From: Plantago ovata
Taxonomy: Eukaryota > Streptophyta > Magnoliopsida > Lamiales > Plantaginaceae
DNA length: 64,000 nt
Direction: 5' to 3'
Assembly (NCBI GenBank): GCA_028274465.1
Contig: CM051455.1
Coordinates: 87,254,871-87,318,870, forward strand
The notes beneath the pieces are model-generated. The model was not told the origin of the DNA and did no database searches. It saw only the letters and a list, made by a program, of their open reading frames with translations. The position numbers were made by a program, and so were the translations under genes. Shown piece by piece: positions 34,124 through 44,949 of the stretch. The stretch's first letter is position 1, and every line of letters begins with the position of its first letter.

Positions 34124-35745
34124 TACTTGTTATTTTTCATTAAATGATCAGTATTATGGAAAAGCTCGCTTGGTGAATGGTTTATATATTTTGCAAAGTA
34201 GTCTACCTTTTTTTCAAATACATAACAAACAACCGTCTTCAAGTAAGAAGAATAATCCATCTTATCTATGGCATTGTCGGCGAGGCCATATCAATGAAAC
34301 ACGGATTCAAAGACTAAGGAAGTTGGACTACTTAGAACCATTTGATTTTGAATCATATGGTACATGTGAATCTTGTGTTAAAGGTAAGATGACGAACAAA
34401 CCTTTTGTTGGACAAGGTGTTTGTGCCACTCGCTGCTTAGAGCTCATACATACCGATGTATGTGGACCGTTTAAAGTCCATGCGCGTGGGGGTTATCCTT
34501 ACTTCGTTACCTTTACTGACGATTTCTCAAGGTATGGATATATTTATCTTATGAAGAATAAATCTGAGACCTTTGGGAAATTCAAGGAGTTTAGGAACGA
34601 GGTCGAGAATGAATTGAACCTAAGGATAGTCACTCTTCGATCAGATCGAGGAGGTGAATACCTTAGCGAAGAATTTATCGATTACTTGAAGGAAAATGGA
34701 ATTCAATCGCAATGGACTCCTCCTGGAACACCACAATTAAATGGTGTGTCTGAGAGGAGGAATCGAACCCTGTTAGACATGGTAAGATCAATGATTGGAT
34801 TCTCGACTCTTCCAAAGTAACTGTGGGGATATGCACTACAAACTGCAATCTACATTCTGAACCGTGTACCATCTAAATCAGTGGAGAAAACTCCTTATGA
34901 GTTATGGAAGGGAAAGAAACCTTCACTAGGCTATCTTAGACCTTGGGGCTGTCCTGCGATAGTCAAGCTGATGCTCACTGATAAGTTAGATGTCAAGGGT
35001 GTCAAAGTATATTTCATAGGCTATCCTCGTCAGACGAGAGGCTATGAATTCTATCATGCTGAAGATCACAAGGTGATCGTGTCTAGAAACGTGAAGTTTT
35101 TAGAAGCTGAATACCTCGAAGAAGAGAGGTTAGATGATATGACAGAACTTGAAGAAATTCAAGACTTTGACACGCGCGAACATGAGGTCTCTAAATCTTC
35201 TGATTTGGACTCAAGTTCAGTGGGAGCTTTCGAAGCAGACAAGGGTGATGATATGACACTTGCTAGGCATGTCATAGTCGGTGGGAGTCCTGTGATTAGA
35301 TCAACAGTTGAAACCACACCAATAGAACCCGTTGTCAACCAACCTGTGCAACAAGTTGCACAAGAGCAGCCTCCCGCAAGGGAACAGGGTCGCGTCCAAT
35401 GACCAGCTGCATCAGCACCCACTGATAATGTTCGTGTTACACGAAGCCAGAAAAGAAAAGCACCAGAACAAGTCGAGCTCCGTAGGTCGAAGAGGATCCT
35501 AAGAGGACCTCAGAAGCAAAGCCTTATGATAGAAGACATCAGTGAACTTGATGTCGGTTTATCAGATCGGGAATATCCCGAGACCTACAAAGAAGCAATA
35601 ATTGATATTGACTCAGACAAATGGCAAGAGGCCATGGAATTAGAAATGGATTCAATGTACCAGAACCAAGTTTGGAACTTGGTAGACTTGCCCCAAGGGG
35701 TTAGACCAATTGGGTGCAAATGGGTCTTTAAAGGAAGACAGATCC
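34124..35745 (+). pseudogene. Copia-2 integrase and start of RT
   Basis: One frame with stops at 34818 (TAA) and 35400 (TGA). It carries the pre-integrase zinc region (LWHCRRGHINETRI, CESCVKGKM), the integrase core with HTDVCGPF, FTDDFSRYGYIYL, SDRGGEYL and the glutamate in NGVSERRNRT, then the C-terminal GCPAIVKL and FIGYPRQTRGYEF. After an acidic linker comes the RT N-terminus (KWQEAMELEMDSMYQNQVW, PIGCKWVFK). A one-base indel near 35740 shifts the frame into the RT core. Integrase would insert the cDNA into chromosomes; the catalytic residues are present, but the gene is split. Confidence 0.9.
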
Positions 35746-37219
35746 CGATGGCAAGGTACAAACGCACAAAGCTAGGCTTGTGGCGAAAGGCTACACGCAA
35801 AGGTATGGCATCGATTACGATGAAACCTTTTCACCGGTAGAAAAATTGAAGTCCATTCGAATTCTACTTGCGATAGCTGCCTACTATGATTATGAAATCT
35901 GGCAGATGGATGTAAAGACAGCCTTCCTCAATGGCAACCTTGAGGAAGAGATCTATATGGTACAGCCGGAAGGTTTTATTAGTAAAACCAGGCCAACTGC
36001 TGTATGCAAATTACAAAGATCCATCTATGGGCTAAAGCAAGCGTCAAGGAGCTGGAATATCCGCTTTGATGAAGCTGTCAAATCGTTTGACTTCATCAGA
36101 AGCAAGGAAGATCCCTGTGTCTATGCGAGACACAGCGACAAAGGAGTTGTTTTCATGATCATTTATGTAGATGACATTTTGATCATGAGAAACAATGTCT
36201 CTATGCTAGAAGAGACTAAAGTTTGGTTATCAAGTACCTTCTCGATGAAGGACTTGGGTGAAGCGAACTACATCCTAGGGATCAAGATCTTTAGAGATAG
36301 ATCCAAGAGGATGTTAGGAATGACACAGTCCACCTACATCGACAAAGTACTGAAGCGTTATAAGATGGACGACTCAAAGAGAGGCTTTCTCCCAGCTAGG
36401 CATGGGATTGTCTTATCAGTTAAGGATGGTCCTAAAACTGATGAAGAAAGAAATGCAATGAGTCGTGTGCCCTATGCTTCGGCAGTAGGGTCTATAATGT
36501 ATGCAATGAATTGCACAAGGCCTGATGTGGCATATGCGCTTAGTGTCACTTGTCGACACCAACAGAATCCAGGAGTACCTCACTGGACTGCTGTGAAGAA
36601 CATTCTTAAGTACCTTAGACGAACTAAAGAGATGTTCTTGGTGTTTGGTGGAGAACCAGAATTAAAGATGTCTGGGTATGTCGACGCTGGATTTGAATCA
36701 GATCCTGATGACTTTAAGTCACAGACAGGATACGTATTCAAATTGAACGGAGGAGCTATCTGTTGGAAGAGTTCTAAGCATGCCACGGTTGCTGACTCAT
36801 CCACAGAAGCCGAGTACATTGCTGCATCAGAAGCATCGAAAGAAGCTGTCTGGATTTCAGAGTTCTTGAAGGAATTGAGGGTTGTTCCTGCTCTCAGTCC
36901 AATAACGACTTATTGTGACAATACGGGCGCCGTCGCTCAAGCTAGGGAGCCTAGATCTACAAACAAGAACAAACATGTACTTAGAAAATATCAGGTTATA
37001 CGTGAGATTATGGATAGAGGAGAAGTTAGTATAGAACGTGTCTCTACCACGTACAACGTGGCAGATCCTTTCACCAAGGTCTTATCAGTGGAAGTCCACT
37101 TAAGACATTATGCTAATCTCGGCATTAGGAATAAAGGTGACTGGCTCAAGTCCAAGTGGGAGATTGATAGTGTACATGTCCTAGAGACAGTCCTTACTAA
37201 GGGCATGGTGTCCTTGTAG
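35746..37219 (+). pseudogene. Copia-2 RT core and RNase H
   Basis: An open frame of more than 480 codons with intact key residues: MDVKTAFLNGNLEEEIYM, YGLKQASRSWNIRFDE, catalytic IIYVDDILIM near 36160-36190, MKDLGEANYILGIKI, then RNase H with SGYVDAGFESDPDDFKSQTG, SSTEAEYIAASEASKEAVW and YCDNTGAVAQ. The frame does not stop at the polypurine tract but runs about 18 codons into the 3' LTR (TAG at 37217). It is the best preserved enzyme segment in the window. It is called a pseudogene only because the upstream polyprotein is broken. Confidence 0.92.
37154..37164 (+). other. Polypurine tract of Copia-2
   Basis: aagtgggagat directly before the 3' LTR. This is the usual copia plus-strand primer. 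Confidence 0.88.
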
Positions 37220-39256
37220 AGGGCATATATGTACTATTACACAGGTCGACGTAATATAATATATGTTTGTTGCATTTTACTATTGAGTATCGCTTTCATA
37301 TTTATATTACACCAGGCTGCAACATGTCATATCTTTATTACTGTCTGTATTGATATTAAACATGTCCCCTCGGATAGATGACCGATCACACAGATAGTGG
37401 GAGCTATGTGAGTTATCATCTATCCCAAACTCTCCCTAGTCGAGGTTCATCTCGGATGTGGGGGTCTGAATGAACCAGACAAGACTAGTATGCGTGGAGG
37501 TTATACTTGTTGGAGCAAGTGTGAGCCGATCCCACGGCCACGGAACGGATTGTTGGACAATCGAGAAACGTTCCCATAACTGCGCATAGTTGTTCGAAGA
37601 AGCTTTATCGAACAATGGAAGTACCCACCGGACACTCCCATCGATGTATACTCTAGACTGAAGTTTCTATGGGAACCGGTAAGTTGTCGAAGTGATGCCA
37701 TTCGTCCTTTGTACTTACAGGACTTTATCATTTGTTGCCCCATATCCTTGGTGGACCCGTCGATGTCAGTTCTGAATAAGCAGCTGACCTAAGACACGAT
37801 CCAGGATTATGGCTACATACAAATGGGGGTGAGAAGTGATTCTGTGAATGATTCATCTCTCAAGTGTAGCACATGAGAGAACTGCTCATAGTCTGCATAG
37901 TTGTGTTGGTAAAGTCACTGGCCAGTGCAAATGATATATTATGATGGTCATAAGTATATCTTAACCAAGCAACTCCATGAGACGCCCGTGGATGTATTAT
38001 TGGGATAGACACTTCATCGATCCTAGATACATTCGAGCAAGTCAGATGAAGGGACGTTACCATCGCCGCGTTGAGCGCAACAGGCTTCGCAACGAAAGGG
38101 TTAACTTTGAGAAACCTCTCAAACGTCCTCACGTATTAATATTGCAAATGGAACCGTATAGGAATTCCATGTTGCCTAGTCTAGGACCTGCTTAATACGA
38201 TGAGGCCCTATGGGTCACACTATGTGGTGATTCAGTCTATCAAAATATCCTTGAAGATGGAATCGCAATTAATTTGGAATTAATTGTGATTGATGGATTA
38301 TAATTGATTTGGAATTAATTATAATATTTGGTGGCTCAATTAATGATTTGGAATTATTAATTGAATTGGCTAATTAATTGTATTTTATGTAAATACAATT
38401 AAAGATTATATTTTGGAAATATAATGGAGGTTTGATTAGAAAGGATATGTTAATTTAAAATTAACATATGCACTTGGGCAAAATCTACTTGGAGTTTGAA
38501 TTGCCTTAGAACTATAAGTGGGTCCCAAAATTGGGACCCACCTACTGTCCCTAGGAGGCGCGCGCGCGCATGATGGATAAGGGGAAGGAGTTCGACTCCT
38601 TCCTCTATTAGAAGTCCAAGGAATAAGTTAGATTTTCCTGATTGAGTTTTGATTTGATTGGGAATGAATCTAGACTTGATATTGGTTTCCTTGTGCGATA
38701 AGAATTAGATTCTTATTCCTTTACGAAGTCTAATTGCTTATGCCTTAGGCTTTTATAGACTACTATATATAGTGGACTATTAGAGAGCTTTTTAAACACA
38801 ATTTTGAACAAAGTTTCAGACATAGACTTTCACAGTTATTCTACCCAGGTTTCTTAGAGAAAATAAAAATCTCTCCCCTCTTCTTTAGCCACCCGCGCGC
38901 GCCACCTCACCGGAGGAATCGCCGCCCCGTCTTCTTGGTCACACAAAGAATATCCTAGCATTCTTCCGATAGGCTGTTCATCCGTGGATACCAAGGTTGA
39001 GGTTCTAGGAGCTGGAAACTAACTCTTATTGTCTTGCAGATATACAGAGTATTGTAGATATCTTCGACTTCGACGAAGGAGAAGATACACCGGAATATTA
39101 CGAAGACTTGGAAGCTGCTTTGGAAGTAAGGTTAGTCTTCTAATTGACGTGTTTATATATATACGACATATGCATAATCAATTAACCTGTATGTTAAGAA
39201 ATTTTTTGAAATTCCGTTGCGTACACTAGGGTTAACTCTGACCATATTTTCTTACA
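37165..39256 (+). repeat. 3' LTR of Copia-2
   Basis: Direct repeat of 28037-30105, with intact TGATAG start and TTACA end. It carries an extra GC-rich block of about 34 bp at about 38893-38926 (cgcgcgcgccacc...) that is absent from the 5' LTR. The last codons of pol lie in its first 55 bp. Confidence 0.93.
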
Positions 39257-40581
39257 GATCCCCAAGCCACCGAGATACTTGCTGCCTGTTCCATCAGTCC
39301 CCAAACACAAACAGATTTCACAGTGGTTGATGGCTTGATAAGGTACCAAGGCAGGTTATTCATAAGCCAACAAGAAGGCATCAGACTTAAGATATTGCAG
39401 GCCATTCATGACTCTGCTGTGGGAGGGCACTTAGGAGTCCATACCAGCTACCGAAGGGTCAAGTCTATGTTCTATTGGAAAGGACTTAAGAAAGATGTGA
39501 CAGATTTTGCAAGCAATGTAAAGATGAATCAGTGGCATACCTAGGGTTACTCCAACCATTACCAATTCCAACTACTCCATGGTCACAAATTTCTATGGAT
39601 TTTATTGAAGGCCTTCCAAATTGAGTTGGGAAACAGGTAATCTGGGTTATTATTGACAGACTCACTAAGTATGCACATTTTATTGCATTATCTCATCCTT
39701 ATACAGTCGAGTCTCTTGCTGCTCTCTACTTACAACAAATTCACAAACTACATGGAATTCCTGAGGTGATAGTAAGTGATAGGGATGTGGTTTTTCAGAG
39801 TGGGTTCTGGAAAGAATTCTTTAGACTATTGGGAACACAATTGAACATGAGTGCAACACATCACCCTCAAAGTAACGGCCAGACAGAGAGGTTAAACAGA
39901 TGTTTGGAAAATTATTTACGCTGTATGATTCATGTTAAACCAAAGAAGTGGGTTGAATGGTTACCTTTGGCTGAGTGGTGGTATAATTCCAGTTACCACC
40001 ACTCCATCAAGATTAGCCCTTTCCAAGCTCTGTACGGCTACCCACCTCCCCAACTATCTCTTGGACCATATCTTCAAGCACCTCTTTCTGCAGCTAAAGA
40101 AATGATTTGGACAAGGCAACAAATGTTACAACTCTTGAAGGAAAATATACTACTTGCTCAAGAGAGAATGAAAAGGTATACTGATTCTCACCGCACTGAA
40201 AGATCATTTGACGTTGGAGATCTCGTGTTCCTGAAGATGCAGCCTTTTCAAGTTGGCAACACTTTACTCAAACGACGAACCAAATTGTCCATCAAGTACT
40301 TCGGACCATTCAAAGTCTTGGCTAAAGTTGGAACTGTGGCTTACAAGCTTGATCTGCCTGCAGAAACCAAGATGCATAATGTGTTTCATGTCTCTTTACT
40401 GAAGAAAAAGATCAAGACTCGTTTTTCCCCAAATCCTAATTTACCAGAAATCAACAGCGAGGGCTCACCAATGACTTACCCAATTGCCGTGCTCCAAACT
40501 CGGTCGATCCGTGCTCGCAATCGCCTTTCAACCGAACATCTGATTCAGTGGTCTGGATTCCCGCCGGAAGCGGCGACCTAG
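39257..40581 (+). pseudogene. Gypsy integrase and chromodomain
   Basis: Resumption of gypsy pol after Copia-2; the first five bases are the gatcc target duplication. The zinc-binding part has GGHLGVHTSYRRVKSMFYWKG, but the following Cys-x2-Cys segment is damaged by a small deletion with a frameshift near 39516. A TGA interrupts the core near 39622. The catalytic triad is visible: D in the SMDFIEGLP segment, D in VIVSDRD and E in NGQTERLNR. After the IN C-terminal domain (HNVFHVSLLKK) comes a chromodomain start, HLIQWSGFPPEAAT, where TAG replaces the expected tryptophan codon at 40579. Chromodomains guide chromovirus integration to marked chromatin. Reading past the stop would continue with the usual EKHESILRQYP. 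Confidence 0.9.
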
Positions 40582-40643
40582 GAGAAGCATGAGTCAATTC
40601 TCCGGCAGTACCCTAAATTCCCTTTGCCTTGAGGACAAGGCAA

Positions 40644-40660
40644 AATTGAGGAGAGAGCAT
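40644..40660 (+). other. Polypurine tract of the gypsy element
   Basis: aaattgaggagagagca lies immediately before TGTCGTGCCC and fixes the LTR start at 40661. Confidence 0.8.
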
Positions 40661-41153
40661 TGTCGTGCCCATTATCTAGTCAATCCGTCAAAGGCGCATT
40701 TTACTTAACGCATTTTCTATTTTGGCACTTTAGTATTTTACAGTTTACTGCAGCTGTAATTTCTATTTTATCTTTTAGTTTTGTGCAGGTGAATTGGCCG
40801 TTGAGAGAAACAATCCACCCAGTAAATTACCTCCAGCTGTCCTTGTCCTATTTTGGCATCACTATATGTGTGTGGTGGAGAAAGGAAATAATCAGTGAAG
40901 TTTGTTGAGGTAATCTCACAGACTCCCATGCTATCCTAACTACCTAAATACATTGAATCTATCTATCTCCTATTCTAATACCTCACCGGAATATTGCAAG
41001 TTCCGACAGTTTCTCCGGTCATTCACCAAGAGTTGTAATCGTCTCTTGCGATATTAATACAATCCTTCAGTTCATCTCATATTTATTCATATATCTGCTA
41101 TTGCTTGCTTATTACATATTCATTTAGCTTAAAGTAGTACTTGGGCCACAACA
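40661..41153 (+). repeat. 3' LTR of the gypsy element
   Basis: 493 bp; partner of 24154-24646. It ends ACAACA and is followed directly by SIRE-A LTR sequence (agataagcttgagg). Confidence 0.88.
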
Positions 41154-42279
41154 AGATAAGCTTGAGGTTCCTTACAACACCTATCTATAATGATTCTTCA
41201 GAAACCAAAACACACTTGCTTCGTTTCCAACCTAACTAGAGAACTAAACCTTGTTCTCCACCAAACTTGGGACACTTAATCAGCAACACAATGCTTGATT
41301 AATTCCCCCTGAATTTCACGCCTGAAAAAGGGTGTTTATCAGTTAGAGAGGTTTGGGATGAGATGACTTGAGTATAACTTTTTCAGCTATAACAAGTTAT
41401 CTAAAGAAACACAACTCGTAATACTTTTCAGTAAACAAGTTAAGTTGTTTCTGGTGTCAAGACTTGTTCTTGTTTGAAAGAAAGAAAACTTAACTAATTT
41501 CTTAGCCGTGAATGTTCTACTTCTTCACAAGTAGCTTTTGTTTCAAGCTTAAGTCTTGGAACGGATCAATAGGCAGTAAAGAGTATGGAAGATTGAGTGT
41601 TTAAGCACAAGTGAGAGTTTGATCACGTTGTTGACACACTTCAACTCTTTGCCGGATGACCTCTATTTATAGTGAATCAAGGGAGCCGTTTGAATTTCAA
41701 ATTCTAAGGCTTTGTTCCTTAAGATGTCACTATCTTGCTTTTGTACTTTCAGCAGCGTCCTTCATTTATCTTCTAGTCTTCATGTTCTTCGCGTGCTTAC
41801 TTTGCATTTAATGTTCATTTGAATCGAATTCAAATGTGAACGTTGGAGCCAAAATGCAAGTACTTTCAGCAAGGAGGTCACATATGTATTTCAGCAAGCA
41901 GTCAGTCTCAGTTTCAGCAAGCACAACCTACTCTGTCATATAGATTTTCACTTATGCGAGTTGTTGCTGAAATTTCCACTTTCTGAGCAACATGTGCCTT
42001 TGTAGATACCTTTCTAAGAATTCTTCATAAGTCTTCAGTCTTCGAATCTTCAAGTTTCTGAGCGGTTCTAGTGCTTCAATAGTTCATTTGTAAAAACAAA
42101 GTACATCATCAGCAAAACTAAAGCACCAAACTAGTACCTACACTAAGTCTTCAGCAAACGTTCCTCTTTTACAATGTCCTTAAAATTCTAAATTCCTATG
42201 GACCTTAAGAGTACTAGTTACTGGACTTTCCTTAATTTAGCATGGTTAATTGCTCATCAAAATTACAAGTTTCCTAACA
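41154..42279 (-). repeat. 5' LTR of SIRE-A, outer fragment
   Basis: Aligns to 9964-11090 of the 3' LTR and ends CCTAACA, followed by the cataa duplication. By eye it differs at about 19 of 1,125 positions, clearly less than the inner fragment (23522-23864). Confidence 0.9.
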
Positions 42280-42474
42280 CATAATGTGTTATAACAAAAC
42301 ATCAATGCACCTATTGTTTTTTAAATGTTATCTTGAATTTTAAATACATTATGGCAGACTATCGTAGTATTGTACATCAAACATGTTACTAAATAATATG
42401 GACGCCTAATAGATAAAATAAAAATCAATATTGATGTTGCATATTAAGATATTATTTCAACTTATTAGCCACAA

Positions 42475-43300
42475 TTACAGTAACGGGGTCAATTGGTGGT
42501 GTCGAATAGGATCATCAATTCTCTGTGCGCTAGGCAGTAGTGACACCCAGTGCTTGATCCACTTCCACTCGGTGTATGGATACAACACATTGAAACACGT
42601 ATGAACCACAATATTCTAACCTTCATATGCATGCATTATTGATATACCGTCTTCCCTAATTTGTGGATCATGCATGTGCCAAATCTTGAACACACAACTC
42701 AAATACGCTGCTTCCACATGACCAACTAACATTGCCCGTTGAAGGAACTGTTGGGCAGTTTCATATTTTTTCTAGAAGAAGTAATCTATCTGCATCAATA
42801 TTTGTAGAAATTTGTGTTAGTAAGGATGTAAGAAAAAAATGTTTATGCTGAATAATTAGTAAGTTCGACTTACCAAGGCGTATCTGTATAGTAAGTCTGG
42901 GTTATCATGTTGAAGACACTTGGCATGGAGAAGTAATTCGGATGATGAAATACTCTTTGAATGAAATAACTCGAACTTCATATAGCGGTAAACAAAGGAC
43001 TCAGATGATAGTTTATTAAGACATTTGCAACTGTAGATAAATCAATGCGATAAAATAAAAATTATATGGAAATCAGACAATTCGCAATAGCTTGTTGAAT
43101 ACAATAAATTCTCACGTTAACTGAAGTACACCAATCGATTATGATGAGTCCACAGCAACACGTTGAATGATTTTTCTAACCAAATCCGTTGGAATAGATA
43201 ATATCCGACTATGTTGTTTACGGATGATTTATTTGCGCTTACGAACATGAATGATGGCCCTGCAGATCCTGTTCTTGGACTTTGAGATGTCAACATCCAT
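42475..43300 (-). pseudogene. Decayed F-box gene (At2g35280-like family)
   Basis: Host gene remnant on the minus strand with three exons: 43116-43300, 42874-43030 and 42475-42789, joined by two introns with GT and AG ends (GTGAGA...CTACAG and GTAAGT...ATGCAG). Exon 1 has an F-box start, SIPTDLVRKIIQRVAVDSS, and the next exon continues TCKCLNKLSSESFVYRYM. Later parts, LLHAKCLQHDNPDLLYRYAL and QQFLQRAMLVGHVEAAYL, fit the SEL1-like repeat region of this plant family. In-frame stops lie in exon 1 (two) and exon 3 (two). F-box proteins are substrate adaptors of SCF ubiquitin ligases. The family name is from memory; the exon phases agree with it. Confidence 0.68.
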
Positions 43301-44160
43301 CTGAACGTTGATTTCAATATATATTGCTCTTAAATTCGTGGACATACACTATGATAGTAGCAAAGACTATTTATAATGTAATGTATAGAGTATATTAGGT
43401 AATGATTATGCAATACAATAATTGTTCCAAATGTATCGTATATAATTAAAGGTAAATCGATTAAACATGTTAAATCTGGTTTGCAAAATTAAAGGTAATT
43501 ATAAAAAATACGTGGAGTACCTCTAATTGAATAAAGATATCGATATCAACATATATATGGAGGTTATGTAATTGTATTTAACTCCTAATTTAAACAATTA
43601 ATGTGTTGACTAGACGATTTGCTGAATTACCAAAACTTTAGTATTATTAAATACATACCAAAGATATAGCACAATGAGATCAATCACTCAACGAAATAGC
43701 TATTATACATTTAATAGTATATCATCAAGTGGAAATAAAAATTATTATGTCAATATTATAATATCGAATCTGTTTTATAAAGGTAAAAAAATAAAAATAC
43801 AAAAAAAGAAAAAAAAAGAAAAAAGAAAAAGAAAAAGAAACTGTAGTAATCATATATAATCGATATAAGCTAAAATGAGTTATATTGCAAATGACATTAA
43901 CCGTCGAAAAAATTAAACTTTTTTAATCATACAACGATTCGATGAATTAAATCTCATCTATAGCCGTATGAAATTCATAAGTACGGCTATAGCTTAATAC
44001 TTCCTGGTTTGCCAAACAAATAAAACACAAGCCATCATCTATATCATCCATCCCCACGATATGATCATCGTTGCAAAATTTTAGAATATTGAAATCCAAA
44101 GCAAAGATACCATAATTTAAATCGCGAAGCTGGCCTAATAATTTTTTTTTTTTTATAATT
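43301..44160. other. AT-rich host intergenic DNA
   Basis: No gene seen. It contains an A/G-rich low-complexity tract (43785-43845) and a T run (44142-44156). A minus-strand stretch at about 43960-44140 (coding for FALDFNILKFCNDDHIVG) may be the shifted tail of the gene fragment at 44163-44600. Confidence 0.5.
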
Positions 44161-44162
44161 CT

Positions 44163-44600
44163 TCAAACGGGACAACCCTCTTGGCATTGTTGCAATCTCT
44201 TTGAAGAGACGTAATCTTGTTGTCGAATTTGTTCATCACCATTCAACATTTTAACTATGCATGATAAATATTTGGCCATTGGATGTGATGCTTCGGTTAG
44301 AATTCGCAACAACTCTTCGACCCTATCGAAGATCTCATACTGGAACACATCCATCTACAATATAAAATCAAATAATATTAGCAAACAGGTTTAGAAAATA
44401 AATATTTAAAACAGTGGTATGATAAAAAAAAATGTCACTTACGATTAACATCATGTAGTAGAAATTTGGAGTTGCTATTTCATCATTCCGGACGGATGCA
44501 AGATCAACCTCACATAGAAGCCACCATGATTGAACAAACGCCCAAAGGTGAGAAGCCACCATGATTGAACAAACGCCCAAAAGCCACCATAACAAATAAT
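44163..44600 (-). pseudogene. Second decayed member of the same F-box/SEL1-like family
   Basis: Two exon-like pieces on the minus strand. The first ends at 44443 with a GTAAGT donor after ATPNFYYMMLI. The second begins at 44354 after a TTGTAG acceptor and encodes VFQYEIFDRVEELLRILTEA, then HPMAKYLSCIVKMLNGDEQIRQQ. The AKYLSCIVK block aligns with AAYLSCVFK in the pseudogene at 42475-43300, with the same downstream QIR, so the two are likely paralogs. The frame stops early at 44163, and no F-box is found upstream. A tandem duplication of about 39 bp (gccaccatgattgaacaaac..., 44520-44590) lies in the first exon. The link to the family rests on this local similarity only. Confidence 0.45.
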
Positions 44601-44680
44601 TAATTATTATTATCACATACCGTTAAAATCAGTTCTAACGAATAAAACAATTCATTATACTATGAATCTCACCACATAGT

Positions 44681-44949
44681 TGTTAGTAAAAGTGAGAAGA
44701 AATTGCCTCTAAGGCTAAGCAGCGGAAGTTTAAAAATTTTGATCTCACTAAACTGATATGACTATATTACATTTATTAAGCTAGGAGATATCGCTTACGT
44801 GTCCTCCAGCAGATAGGCAAATTCACCGAGCAGCTGTTTCTCAATCTCCGGACAGAACCTTGCAATCTCCTCGTCCGGATGGTTGATTCCTTCTTCGTTA
44901 GAGATGAAATCTTCGTCAACAGAATCTCCAAGATGGCTCATCAACAGGA
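44681..44949 (-). repeat. Truncated 3' LTR of Copia-D
   Basis: Aligns to 48638-48905 with roughly 16 differences by eye. It starts TGTTAGTAAAAG on the plus strand. The LTR homology stops at catcaacagg, where integrase-coding DNA begins. Confidence 0.88.

Larger units (their letters stand above)
28037..39256 (+). mobile_element. Copia-2, a copia element inside the gypsy pol
   Basis: A full-length Ty1/copia element. LTRs are 28037-30105 and 37165-39256. Other parts are a primer site at 30107, a leader with a GC-rich island and a minisatellite, gag-protease-integrase-RT-RNase H (33059-37219) and a polypurine tract at 37154. The leader also carries a solo LTR of another family (31258-32521). Perfect GATCC duplications mark both ends. 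Its polyprotein is broken by at least two frameshifts and two stops. Confidence 0.94.
23865..41153 (+). mobile_element. Chromovirus gypsy element, interrupted by Copia-2
   Basis: A Ty3/gypsy element with gag-PR-RT-RNase H-integrase order and a chromodomain-like C-terminus, inserted in the SIRE-A 5' LTR. LTRs are 24154-24646 and 40661-41153. A copy of the pol 3' end (23865-24153) precedes the 5' LTR, which is abnormal. No target duplication is present, and about 50 bp of SIRE LTR (equivalent to 9914-9963) is missing at the junction. LTR length of about 490 bp and the RT motifs suggest the Reina branch; this is inference. Confidence 0.88.
9570..42279 (-). mobile_element. SIRE-A: SIRE/Maximus-like copia element holding a nested stack
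   Basis: A Ty1/copia retrotransposon on the minus strand, flanked by perfect CATAA duplications (9565-9569 and 42280-42284). Own parts: 3' LTR 9570-11090, extra ORF region 11350-16606, hairpin cluster 17201-17564, pol 17585-20960, gag 21103-23427, primer site 23508-23519. The 5' LTR is split into 23522-23864 and 41154-42279 by the gypsy element. The very long coding region after pol and the large coiled-coil gag fit the SIRE/Maximus lineage; the lineage is inference. All proteins are broken. Confidence 0.92.

Noticed and set aside
43674-43859. Lysine-rich 61-codon frame on the plus strand
   Set aside because: It covers an A/G-rich low-complexity tract in host intergenic DNA.
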